This document shows positions 46,116 to 56,985 of a stretch of DNA of 64,000 nt, piece by piece. Location: positions 79,320,509 to 79,384,508 of the forward strand of contig CM070577.1 in assembly GCA_036346355.1 (NCBI GenBank), given 5' to 3'. A model generated the notes under the pieces. It was not told the origin of the DNA. It was given only the letters and a program-made list of their open reading frames with translations, and did not search any database. The first letter of the stretch is position 1. Every line of letters starts with the position of its first letter. Both the position numbers and the translations under genes were made by a program. Origin of the DNA: Rhipidocladum racemiflorum. Lineage: Eukaryota > Streptophyta > Magnoliopsida > Poales > Poaceae.

Positions 46116-46205
46116 AAAGGCAGGAGAAAGCAAAATGTATCTGTTGAACCCACTATTGAATGGCAGGAGAATGCAAAATGTATCTATTGAACCCACTATT
46201 CTTGA
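46116..46205 (+). repeat. 44-bp tandem duplication
   Basis: Two copies of GGCAGGAGAA(A/T)GCAAAATG followed by TATCT(G/A)TTGAACCCACTATT. Confidence 0.8.
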
Positions 46206-47346
46206 GAGGCCTCGCCGGCGACGTTAGCGCCCTATTTTTCTAAACTATTTTATTATTATTATTATTTTTAAAATATTTTTAATTTTTTTTAGAAATCAAA
46301 TTTTCACTCTCTTAGCGTTAGGTTACAGTATTTTGTTGTTTTTATCTTCTCTAATTTTAAAAGAAACTTTTTTTTTTTAGAATTCGGTTTACGTAGAGTG
46401 TCGTTCACTTAAAATCGATTTACATAGAATATATTTAGAACATATTTAAAATATTTAGAATTTATTTACTTAAAATCGATTTACATAGAATATATTTTTG
46501 TTCATATTTCTTAAGAAGTCGTTCACGGCAACGCTCGAAATTAATTCTACCCTGTCCGCGTGGCATGTAGAGAAGATCCCCTCTCTTGATGTGTGCGCTG
46601 CTGACACGCGATCAAAATGTTCTTCCTATTCCTTTTGACTCGTGAACAGAGGAGAGACAGGTGCCAAACTATCCAAGGATTTGATTGCTGATATCCTTGA
46701 TCAACAGGAGAGAATCCTGCGTTGGACTGACTGTATGTGTGCCTTTCATGCATCGAAACTTGGCATGTGAAGGACGGCACCACGGTAATCAGACAGGCCA
46801 CCCCAAAAACAAGGGAGAGAAAGCTAGGGTGCTCACGCAAAGCCACCTGCTAGGCTGCTGCCACTTCACCTGTTCCTTAATTATATCATAGAAGTAAAAT
46901 CTTACGTGAAGAAGCGACAATATGAGAAAAGAGAATATATCGTCTCTTATATAAGAGACAATCTGATCACGCAAACCAACATAAAAAGTAATAAAGTATG
47001 AGATGAAAAATACAATGAAGATGAATGATTTTAAAAACAACTATTGAAGATGTTGTCTCTAGTGTTATCTCTAAGTGAGTTAAAATCCTTAGAGACAAAC
47101 TATAGTACATGCTCTTAGGATTTGTAATCTTCTCCCAAGAAATTATTAAAAAAAAATTGCCACCTCTTTTTTAAGATGCTATCGCACACCAGCCAATCGC
47201 TACAGTACAAAATTGTGGCGGCTGAGGTTGAGAATTCTCAAAGTTCCACGCATTCTCGTGATGACATGTCGGTCACACTATTGAAAGGGAGAGCCTCTTA
47301 AGAAGGTTCTTTCTTTCACCTTATCAAGCCATTCAGTTATACAGTT
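46206..47346. other. intergenic, no recognised gene
   Basis: AT-rich, with a direct repeat AAAATCGATTTACATAGAAT at about 46409 and 46468. Short frames at 46547-46890 show no domain. Confidence 0.45.
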
Positions 47347-47662
47347 CGCCAACAGCATGTCCTGTTTCTGAACTGTACAACAGAAGATGGCATTGCTAGT
47401 GCAGTGAGTGACTGAACGTGTGTGAAATTATTGTCCAAGATTTCAGTCGCCAACCGCATGTCCTGTTTCTGAACTGTACAACAGAAGATAGCATTACTAG
47501 CGCAATGAGTGAGTGAAGACTGAAGGTGTGGGAAATTTTTGTCCAAGATCTCACTCGCCAACAGCATGTCCTGTTTCTGAACTGTACAACAGAAGATGGC
47601 ATTCCTAGTGCAATGAGTGAGTGAAGGTGTGTGAAATTATTGCCCATGATTTCGGTGAAAGG
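47347..47662. repeat. three-copy tandem repeat, unit about 101-108 bp
   Basis: Copies begin near 47347, 47448 and 47556. Each carries GCATGTCCTGTTTCTGAACT and GTACAACAGAAGAT followed by CTAGTGCA(A/G)TGAGTGA. The minus strand keeps open frames through the array, giving a repetitive peptide with no known domain. Confidence 0.85.
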
Positions 47663-48239
47663 AAACTCCTTTTGGCTTCTTGTTCCTGGTTTTTACATAG
47701 AATCGAAGAAGGGGACCCTGTAATCTCCAAACCTTCATCTCAAAAGATCCTTCCGTACCCTCTTGAGATCTTCAATCTCCAAGCAAACATTGCCCATTTC
47801 TTTTTGACAATTCAACTTAGATATCAGAATCGAAGGGCACACCGTTTGGGATTTGCACATTGCCCCTGTTGAAAAAACTTTGTACCTCTTTCTTTTTTTT
47901 AAAAAAAAACATGGAATAAACATATTCTGTATCTTCGCTTGTGCCATCGCTTTCGGCTTTCCTACACCAATTAAGCCATGTGCATATGTTATTGTCTTCC
48001 AAATATGCATAGTAGGGTCCGCCTACTACGACTTCCAGAGACAGGTCTGTCGCGTTGTTAGAGGAGCTAAATTGGAGCAAAAGTCTAAGTAGCTTATCCG
48101 GTTAAACTGATTGGTAGCCACAATTTGTTACATCTGCCTCGGCGGATATGACAAAATTTGATTAGTGATGGACGGATTTAACCAAATACGGCTAGGCTTT
48201 GGCTCTTAGTCATATCTGCAGCTTGCCACTCAGGATTTA
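47663..48239. other. intergenic, no recognised gene
   Basis: Overlapping short frames on both strands between 47735 and 48092. No family recognised. Confidence 0.4.
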
Positions 48240-48519
48240 GGCCTAGTTCGATTTAGTTTCTGAATTATGGATTCTAGATTACGAGAGAAGCTGTTTCTGA
48301 TTGTGAGAGAATCGGGTCGAGCAGGCTACAACTGTAGGTTCCGGACCGAGCCAGCAAGAATCAACAAGAATCTGTGAGAATTAGATTTCAGCCAGATTCT
48401 GATTCTATATAGAAGACAGCTTCTGATTCTTAAAGAAGCTGTTCAGAATCCTCCCGTTCAGTAAATAATCTATTTTTTTTAAAAGCAGAAGCTGTCTAGA
48501 AACTGAAATGAACGGGACC
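48240..48519. mobile_element. Tourist-type (PIF/Harbinger) MITE, 280 bp
   Basis: TTA target duplication (48237-48239, 48520-48522). Ends GGCCTAGTTCGATTTAGTTT and, inverted, GGTCCCGTTCATTTCAGTTT. Confidence 0.85.
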
Positions 48520-49182
48520 TTAAACGAGATGTTTCGCGGCCTACCTGCGTTTGCCCGCATCGGCTATAGAAGGTTATTCGGGCTAATGTGGTGGCCTCCC
48601 AAACATTCAAGCGGGATATGCGGCACCAGCCAGCATGAAGTGTACAATACTGAAGTGTACATGTTGATAGCTAAGGAACTACATTCGGAACTGTGGGTGA
48701 CACTCTTAGCCGGGGAGAACCTAGAGCACGTCGGCGACCATCACACTGTACATGCTCCACCTATGTCATATCAGCCATCTGAGACCTCATGGTCCATGTG
48801 GTGATGATGGAAGTATGACGAGAATGTTTGCAGAAGGCGGCGCCAGAGTGCCGCAACATCAGCGAGGGAACATATCGAGGATCTTTACCGCCACACCATT
48901 GTCCATAACACACTCTTAAGGACAATTCGGGGCATCCATAGCCATATCCAGATCCATTTCATACACTATCGGGAGGGGATTCCACGAGCATGGGCAAAGA
49001 GAATGTATCGAAGCTCGGGGCTAGCTCACGATGAACACGTTGGAGAAGATGGTCCGTGAGAGTAGTCGAACCAACACAACCATGGGCAAAGAGAATGTAT
49101 CGAAGCTCGGGGCTAGCTCACGATGAACACTTTGGAGAAGATGGTCCGTGAGAGTACGTAGTCGAACCAACACAACAACCAG
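48520..49182 (+). other. unrecognised region with a 92-bp tandem duplication
   Basis: A 98-codon plus-strand frame at 48508-48804 has no known domain. At 48989-49080 and 49081-49176 a unit beginning CATGGGCAAAGAGAATGTAT is duplicated with few differences. Confidence 0.45.
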
Positions 49183-51220
49183 CACTACTATAGATAAGAT
49201 CATCATAGATAATTCTAAAAGATGATCACATATGATTTTACGAACTGTATGTAAACATATGTCAGTGATGACAACGATATATCAAAGGCGATTCTTGAAC
49301 CGTTAGTGAAACTCACAATACAGACGGTTCTTTACTAGAACCGTTTGTGATATCAGTTTTTATTACTAAATATTTTTCTATTTATTGGCTAGCCTCAGGA
49401 AATGGTAGTCATGCCCTCTAAAACAAGCAGATTACAAGGGTTATATGATAAACAAATCACACACATTACAAGCAGATTATATTGCAAGCAAATTACACAT
49501 CACAGATTACACAACCACTTCAGAAATCAACTTAAATATTATAATAACCAATATATCATAGATTACACAATCATTTCAGAAATCAACTCAAATATTGTAT
49601 TAACAAATGGAATACGTAATTACAATTCACAAATTCAATTAATGAATAGAATACTCAAATTTCACAAATTATTCAGCGTGGAATGTGCCTTCTAAAGTTA
49701 TGACCTCACGCATCAAGAAGTCAGACATGCTTTCTTGAATTGCCTCCAGAAGTGCCTTTTTCAACATAATTGCATCGCTGATCTTCTTTGTAGCGACGAG
49801 GGTTCGCATTTTATGGCAAACGTAGAAGGAATATAGGTTATTTCCCTGTCCCTGTTGGGCGCACTGCGAAAATAGAATTAGTTAGTTTGAGGGGCATTAT
49901 TACGAAGTGATATAGGATTATTATGTACTCTACCGAAAAGTCAAAACCGTGTTTTAGCTTCGATGAGTCCTTGTGTGGCCCTCCACGAGCTCTATACACA
50001 TTGAACGCTCTATGTGATTCCAAAAAAAGCTAGCCTCAGCCATTTCACGAGCTACAAGAGATTTATCTATGGAGAAAATGCAATTACATGTTGAGTAGTT
50101 TTCCGATAGTTCTCAATTCGTGGCTGCCCTTACGTAAGGAATCATTGTAGCTAACCTAGTATTTTTCTTGGTTCAAATACAATTAGAACTTAGTGAAACC
50201 TACACATGAATAAAGCCATGATTACTCAACCTAACTTTGAGTTGCGTGTAAAGTACAAATCAAAGTATACTATATACGTAGTGCAACACTTACGACAGGT
50301 TATAGGGTAGAAGTATGTATTCTTTATCGCTTTGAGCTAGCAATGCCTCTATTATGTAATCTTTGACGTAAGTAGCATTATCATTCATTGTTTGGCTAGA
50401 GACTATGGGTGGGTCGAGGAAACCCACTGGTTCTTTCTTTCTTTTTGCTTTAAGGATCATATATCTATATACACAAAAGTAAGAAGTTATATGACATTTA
50501 TCGGTAATACATGAATGTATAGACCATGATTGCACACACTTACAATGTCCAGTATCTCATGAGTATGGCGTCGAGGTTGAAGAGAATGAATAAGTCCCCG
50601 AAGTCGACCGGGAAGAAGCATCCAGATGATTGGTTGAAAAGATGCTCGTGCTTGAAGCTGACCGAGATACTTTTTATGCGTGTTGCCTTTAGCTTTTTGG
50701 CTTCTTCCATATACCAATCATGTATTATTTTGGATTCCAATGAAAGGTCTTGTAGGCCCTCTTTCATTAGTAAAGGCTCTGCTAGTTTGAATTTTCGGGT
50801 CAATGGGGCATATTCATATTCTAGATCCTTCCTGATCTGCTTGGATTTCCCCTTGTCTCCTTTTCCACTTTTAGTCGTCTTCACGGAAGAGGAGCGGACC
50901 CTAAGTGTTGTATCAGCCTTCACTGATGCAGTGGAATGATAGCTAATTGTGTAGGCCACTTCATTGCAGCTGGTGGCTCCACCGCAGGTGGATCATATTT
51001 TTCATGCTGCTTCGATGCTGGAGGACGGTCATCGATTAAAATGTCCCTCTTGCGCCATTGGTTGAATGTCACAACGGCATGCCCTAGTGTCACGATCTCA
51101 TCATTTGGGGGCATCTCCAGCGGGACAGGACTGGAAGTTGGATCGACGTTGTCCACACACACCTTCGTGTAACCCAGCGCTATTGAGCAACCGTGAACAG
51201 TTGCCGCCTCACTAGTTGGA
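49183..51220 (-). mobile_element. CACTA (En/Spm) element 1, 3' part, interrupted by CACTA 2
   Basis: Left terminus CACTACTATAG at 49183, flanked by CAG. Subterminal repeats of ACGGTTCTTGA/GAACCGTTTGTGA type lie at 49280-49355. Minus-strand coding remnants follow. The right side is cut at 51220 by the terminus of a second CACTA element, so the rest should lie beyond the window. Confidence 0.75.
49690..51217 (-). pseudogene. CACTA-associated Ulp1-like protein, catalytic Cys lost
   Basis: Exon-like pieces on the minus strand from right to left: DUF8039-like part at 50936-51217 (YTKVCVDNVDPTSSP, LGHAVVTFNQW), helper domain at 50540-50940 (IIHDWYMEEAKKLKA, PVDFGDLFILFNLD), VGFLDPPIVSSQTMND ... 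YILLPYNLS at 50290-50480, FNVYRARGGPHKD at about 49930-50015, and a C48/Ulp1 end at 49690-49862. The active-site region reads QGQGNNLYSFYVCHKM where family members have NxLCGFYVC, so the nucleophile Cys is Tyr and the Gly is Ser. Probably not an active protease. Confidence 0.75.
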
Positions 51221-51575
51221 CACTACTACAGAAACCATTTGTACAGGCGGGTGGTAACCCATCTTCACAGGCGTTTTTGCACCCGCCTGAAACTGAAGGT
51301 CTATGTAAATCTGTATATTTGCACAAGCGTTTCTAAGAACCGCCTGTAAAATGAATTTCTACAGGCGGTTTCTTAAGTAGACTGCCTGTACAAATGCCAT
51401 TTGTACAGGCGGGTGTCTTAAGGACCCGCCTGCAGAAATATAATTTTCACAGGCGTGGGCTTAAGCCATCCGCCTGTACAAATTGCATATCTTCATTCGG
51501 TTGCTTAAGCGAACCGCTTGTATAAATAGTTGTACCACATGCGGCACCTAAGGTGAACCGCCTGTACAGATCCAG
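51221..51575. repeat. CACTA 2 subterminal repeats
   Basis: About a dozen copies of TACAGGCGG / CCGCCTGTA in both orientations (for example at 51243, 51289, 51343, 51361, 51399, 51452, 51469), many arranged as head-to-head pairs. In this superfamily such motifs are transposase-binding sites. Confidence 0.85.
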
Positions 51576-51777
51576 AGAATCTTTTTTTAATACTATAAAG
51601 ATAATTATATTATAATATTAATAAATGCATACATTATATCAATCACATCGCTGTTCAGCACAAATCCATACATAACATGCAATGACAAGGTTATATATAC
51701 AAAGCACATATAAATCATAATTGCATTATTTATGTGTGTGTATATATATATACATACTAGGTTATATACATCAGTGT

Positions 51778-52816
51778 TCACGGCCCGTATATCCTCGTCT
51801 CCCAATTACTAAGTCTAGGATGCTTCGCCACTTCACCTCCCGAGGAAAAGAAACAACCTCTCTCATGGCACATGTCCTTTTGCACATTGCAAAGGTCATC
51901 ATCAGTGAGTGCCAAAGTGGTCTTTTCAATCTTCACCTGCAATAATAAAGTAGGCAATAAAGAGGTTAAACAATAGTGAAATCGAGAATCAGACAATAAA
52001 TAATCTTGAATCATCAATTTGTAAATGCTTACGTCCTGGGGGTTGCTTCTGTACCTCCCGTTGATCCTGAGGAACTCGCAGACGTAATATCCACAAAGAA
52101 CACTGCCTGGAGGTTGCTTGTGGCACTTCAAATCAAATAATAATGTAAGGAATTAGTACAATTGGTAATACCCTTCCTTACTAGTGCAATTATGTTGAAG
52201 CATTACAAGTGTCTTCTTACCCATGGGTGGACATAGCAAAGCATCTTATTTGACCCCTTCGTAGGATCATGTTGCCCCCTTTTTTGGTCGCGTAATGCTT
52301 GAAAGCCCTACTCGAATGTCAACAACAACAAGTAACTATCATATCATAAAACAAATTATGTTATGTATGTATTTTTCTTACATATTTAAGACGCGGGTGA
52401 ATTCATCGTAAGATTCCGGTGGGGTTCTGGATGAGTCAAGGACCATTTTTCTGCTCTGCTTCGGGTACAGCATGAAACAAATGAAGTGATCGCTGCAACG
52501 GAAACTTATGTAAGTTTCACGAGTAATAATGGTACATTGACGAGTGAGAAGATTACTTAAAATTGTAGGGAGCCATTATGACGTCCTGGTCTTGCATCTG
52601 GAGCATTGCTTTTAATAAGTATAGCGCCATATCTATTCGGCGTTCCCGGGTCAGGGTCCGCCGCCTTTCTTCTATCTCCGTTTCCGTCGTCCCCTTATCC
52701 TTCAACTCCTTGTCATTGAGTACAGCTCTTAAGTTCGGCTGGCTAATCCGTGCGGGGTCAAGGAACCCGACACGTTTTCCCATCTTTTTAGCATCGTTAT
52801 ATTGCATTCTACACAC
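51778..52816 (-). pseudogene. CACTA 2 Ulp1-like C48 protease domain
   Basis: From right to left: VGFLDPARISQPNLR ... VIMAPYNFK (52553-52816), AFKHYATKKG and YVHPW (52200-52310), then CHKQPPGSVLCGYYVCEFLR (about 52070-52131), with catalytic Cys and oxyanion Gln intact, ending ...NWETRIYGP at 51778. The exons are separated by intron-like gaps and one frame change near 52275 is suspected. This is the SUMO-protease-like module often carried by plant CACTA elements. Confidence 0.75.
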
Positions 52817-53350
52817 AAGACAATGGTCAATGCGTCACTTTAATTATATGCTGAATGTTGGGAAACATGACAGTTTGGCAAATATCAGCAGTTTCTCTTT
52901 ATAGTAAAGGCTTGTTATATCGATCATTCATAAATTGCTAGAATCCATATAATTTTCACTAAATCCTACGTTAGCCGATGTTAGTGGTTTTTCCTTTGAT
53001 AAGTGAACACTCAAGCTATTTATTGATGTACTTTTAGATAAAGTTAACTTCGGTGTTATCTGTCGAAAAAGATAAAGTTAACCTGGATGACGTACAAAAA
53101 TGCATCTTTGCTCAGCAGATTTGGCGAAAGTTAACTTTATTTAAAAGTTAACCTATACATAGCTTGAGTATTCATCTATGGAAGGAAACTTTATTTAAAA
53201 GTTAACATATACTCAACTGTTATACATTTGGGGTTTTCTTTATTTATGCTATCAGAATGCATTATAACGATATGCTGTCATAATTTGTTATATCGACACT
53301 TGCTACTGCAAGAGCAAGATGAACAATGTAGGGGTAGGTCAATGGCCAAC

Positions 53351-54205
53351 TTACAGGCACCACACACTGATCAAGTTGATGTCGAGTTTTCCAAAACGGA
53401 ACATCCGTTGCAAGTCACCAAAATCAATCCAGACGTAGTGAGTATCCTTGTGTTTGTAGACATCTGGAGGGATGGCGACTTGAATGCCCTTCACCCCAAG
53501 ACAAGATGCCCTCAAGTACCAGTCATGGAGTCTCTTCATCTCCCATGGTCCTTCGTTGATCTGCTCCATGGGGAGAAATGGCTTGCCATGCTCATAAGTC
53601 TCTAGTGAAGGCATGGTCTGTACCCGAGTGGAGTTGGCACTCCTCTTTGACTTGTTTGTACTCCGTTGATTGCAATCTACTTCTTTGTTTTTCTTTGCAA
53701 CCAACAACATCGCCGAAGATGAGGCGCGTTGTGACAGTTGGGGCAACGAAGGTGATGCATGCGGTGCAGAAGGCACCGGCGGAAGATCTGTATTGTAGGT
53801 GAAGACGCCACGGCGTGAGATCTGTAATGGTGAAGGCGCCGCCGGCGGAGAAGATGCGGTTTGTGGTGTAGGCAATTTTGGAAGAGGTAGGACGTCTTGA
53901 CTTGCCGCTGGCGTCTCTGACCTCTCTTGTATCAATGCAATATCTTCCTTGGGCCATACAATAAATGACCCAATTGCATCTTGGATGGTCTCTACGTCAT
54001 CAGGGGTGCTGAATGGTAGCTTCCACGAGCCAAGGCACGGAACAAGCACGATGTCCACTTGCACCTTTGCATGACCAATCGGGATAGGTTGGTTGTGTAT
54101 CACAGTGCCCGGATATGCCACGCCCTCCGCAAGCTCGACGACCAAGCCCCCTTGCTCCAGATGTGCACAGAGCTTGCACTTGGTTGCCTCTGTGATATCA
54201 TCCAC
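53351..54205 (-). pseudogene. CACTA 2 DUF8039-like domain
   Basis: 284-codon frame: KLCAHLEQGGLVVELAEGVA, VQVDIVLVPCLGSWKLPF, IGSFIVWPKEDIALI, a Pro/Ser-rich linker, then MKRLHDWYLRASCLGVKG and YVWIDFGDLQRMFRFGKLD. It matches domain by domain the degenerate copy in CACTA 1 (50540-51217). It lies between the transposase-like part and the Ulp1 module, the usual order in these proteins. Confidence 0.7.
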
Positions 54206-54419
54206 ATGATATCGAGGCGTTGGGACTGGCGCGAACCCGACGCTACTTCGGATGCAGGCCAGGCTCGGGTTGTCATCCGACCGCGCTTGTAACGCCCTTT
54301 CCGCCTCCTTCTCTTCCTACGGTCTTAAAAACTCTTGTTGGGCCAGCTATCTTATTGTATCAACCATGGTCCTCTTATATCTTTGACGCGACTTGTATTG
54401 GTCTTGATATTCTGGGAAC

Positions 54420-55219
54420 CCATGCTTGAAGCCCGCTCGACTTCCGACGCCACGAGTGCGACCTGGGTGTTCCTTGGTTCCCAACGTCGTCGTTAGGTCG
54501 TTGTTCTCCCTGTCTGGCACGAAAGATCCCTCCTCTTGCTTGTGCGAGATCTACTGCAGCTTGGCCGAAATTTCCAGGATCGCGGGGTCCACCATGCTTT
54601 TGCGACCCTTCTTGCTGCTGGGTTGGCGAGCTAGGACCCAATTTCTACCTCGCTCGCTACAGCTCGTCAATGGGTTCTCTATCCCAGCACGAGCTTCCTC
54701 TTCTTCTTTGCTCCTCCACTCAACAATCTTAGGGGCATACCCACCTGTGCCCAGGTGATGGGGGTACTTGTTCTTCTTCGCGAGGGCACTGTACACCTCG
54801 CTCAATGCTACGGCTTCGCTTGTGGTCTTCTGCCAGACAAACTCCACCCATTCACCCGCGGTGATTTTTCCATATTTCTGGAATGGTGTCCGCTCTGTCT
54901 TCACAAAGTACTTGTTCAGCTCATACCTCCAGTTCCGGAAGCTCTTCCCCATCACGTCCAAGGCATTCTTCTTAGCGATGGCCTCATACTCTGGGGGGAA
55001 CCATATGATTTTCTGCAGCTCGGTCTAAAGGTGCACCTTTGTCGCGTCGGCCACCTTTGTCCAGTTATCAATCATGATGGAGACATTGTCCTTGACAAGA
55101 CAGCCACAGCTATTTCGGAACTTGGATAGTGCCTCATGAGGTGCTAGGGGCTTTCCTAAAGGACCGACCTCCATGATATACCAAGTGCCTTCCGGTAACT
55201 TGTTCCTACTTCGTTCCTG
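54420..55219 (-). pseudogene. CACTA 2 plant transposase (Ptta/En/Spm, TNP1-like) fragment
   Basis: Encodes NKLPEGTWYIMEVGPLGKPL, NVSIMIDNWTKVAD, FPPEYEAIAKKNALDVMGKS, FRNWRYELNKYFVK and AGEWVEFVWQKTTSE, a Transposase_24-type region. Stops occur near 55025 and at 54551 (in AKLQ*ISHKQEEG), after which PGRTRGVG follows. The N-terminus is cut off by the Sirevirus LTR at 55220. Confidence 0.75.
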
Positions 55220-56933
55220 TGAAATCATGTGCTGAAAAATTGGCTTAGAATTCAATTTGCAAAATGTGTTTGTGCATGTGTTTGACAAGTTGACAAGAAA
55301 TAGTGTATCTTTTTCTTGTGCCGGACCAAATTCTCAAAAACAGAGAGTTTCCCTTTTGCGCCGAACCGATTTTGTGTTTGCGCCGGACCAAGTTTTTGGG
55401 TCTACCGTGGACGTGCTTTTGAGCTCATGAGCCGGACTCAATTTTCCAAGAAACTAGTAAGTTTTGCATGTACGTCGGACCAATTTCTTTGGTCGATCGT
55501 GAACGGCTTTGAGGATTGATTTCGCATGTACGACGGACTGATTTCTTTTAGTGCATCGTGAGCGTGTTTTCGCGAAATGATTTCTTCTTGAAACCGAGAC
55601 TTTCACTTGTACACGGACCGATTTTGTTGGTCCGTCGTGAATGGTTTTTGAGTGACATTTTCATGTACGCCGGACCATATTTTTGGTCCGTCGTGAATCG
55701 TTTTGCTCGATTAGGGTTTTGAGCAAACTTGGAATTGTGTTTGATTTGTTTTTGAGATTATGAAATTTGTGAAAATTTCATGATGCTTGAAGTGGACTTT
55801 ATGCAATGCTCATGTGAGTAGTTGCATGGATTGACATTGAGTCAAGTCGTGGACTTGTGCTCGGATTTGTTTTGTGGTTTGTTCATGTGCAGGTATTGCT
55901 CGAAGACGAATGTGGTCGATGACGGGACCGAAACTAGGTTCATGGAGGAACTGAGGTTCGGGACTAGGTTCAGGAGGAACTGAGGTCTTGGTGGTCAAGG
56001 ATGTCATGCGGGACGTTCGGGCTAAGAGAATGGTGCATATGAAGAATGGTTAGTCACGTGAGAATGGCAGGAGGTCATTCGCGTGCAAAGTGTTAGTCAC
56101 GTGAGTATGGCAGGTGGCCATACGCGTGCAAAGTGTTAGTCACGTGAGTATGGTAGGGTTGCCATACGCGTGCAAGAGTTGTACTCGGCCAGGTTGGGCC
56201 AAGTAGAGTTGTGTTGGATACAGATTCCTTCTAGGGAATAGGAATTGTATTCAGAACTCCTTGTGGGTTGGTCCTTTAAATAGGAGGGGTTGTCTCCTGT
56301 TGAAGGGCATCGAATCAATTGGAGCTGAGCGCATTGAGAGCCTCAAGCTCAGTTTTAGGGTTTGTACTCTTTTGATGAGAGTACTTTAGACAAAAGAAAT
56401 AAAGATCAATTCTTCTAATTCCTTGTGTGCTACAATATTCTCTTTTGGTTCTTGTTTGCATACTTGTTCTAGTTCTAGATTGGTTTTTGTTCTTTGAGTT
56501 TCATCTTGATTTGATCCATCAAAAACCTCTCTAGGGTATCGATCTAGTGTTCCTCAAAGTCTTGTTGATAAATCTTTTGTTATTCTTGATCAATCTACAA
56601 GTTTCGATTAGATTGATTTTCGTCAAGTTCTGGAACAGTAAGCTTGCGAAGCTTATAACTTTTGATCCGTAAGTCCGATTGAGCTGATTATTTTTGAGTT
56701 AGATTCGTATTGGAATCTAGTTTCTTGTGTCCAAATTTCAGATCGTTCCGACGGTTGGATCTCTAGAAAATCTCGTTTTACCGAACCTCTGTCATTCTGT
56801 TTTTGTCGAAAACGAGGCAATTATTTGGTTCTGTTTTGGGGTGAACTTTTAATAGATCAAGAATTTGGTCTTAGCTTCCGCACAATCATTCACCCCCCCT
56901 CTGATTGCTATATTCGTATACTTCGATCCTACA
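55220..56933 (+). repeat. Sirevirus element 1, 5' LTR (1714 bp)
   Basis: TGAAATCATG...CGATCCTACA. TATA-like TTTAAATAGG at 56275-56284, polyadenylation signal AATAAA at 56398-56403, conserved end CACCCCCCCTCTGATTGC at about 56891. Homologous, in reverse, to 60144-62039. Contains hairpin-type GGACCAA/TTGGTCC repeats (55310-55700) and three 43-bp G-box repeats (56049-56177). Confidence 0.92.
56049..56177 (+). promoter_or_regulatory. three 43-bp repeats with G-box and ACGCGT motifs in LTR U3
   Basis: Units at 56049-56091, 56092-56134 and 56135-56177, each GTTAGTCACGTGAG...CGCGTGCAA. CACGTG G-boxes at 56055-56060, 56098-56103 and 56141-56146, about 130-220 bp upstream of the TATA-like box. The same three-unit array is kept in the other LTR (about 60918-61046, reversed). 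Confidence 0.8.
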
Positions 56934-56935
56934 AG

Positions 56936-56947
56936 TGGTATCAGAGC
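56936..56947 (+). promoter_or_regulatory. primer-binding site, initiator Met tRNA
   Basis: TGGTATCAGAGC two bases after the LTR end. Confidence 0.93.
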
Positions 56948-56985
56948 AAGGTTTTTCTAATCTATCTTAATCGGTGATTAGATCA

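Larger units (their letters stand above)
51221..55219 (-). mobile_element. CACTA (En/Spm) element 2, interrupted by a Sirevirus
   Basis: Terminus CACTACTACAGAAACC at 51221, next to GGA (one copy of a probable 3-bp duplication). Subterminal region with many direct and inverted copies of ACAGGCGG(G/T) follows to 51575. Coding sequence runs on the minus strand to 55219, where the copia LTR starts. Inserted in CACTA 1. Confidence 0.85.

Noticed and set aside
55310..55700. CRISPR-like repeat array
   Set aside because: Plant retrotransposon LTR context, diverged units without unique spacers of constant length, no cas genes.
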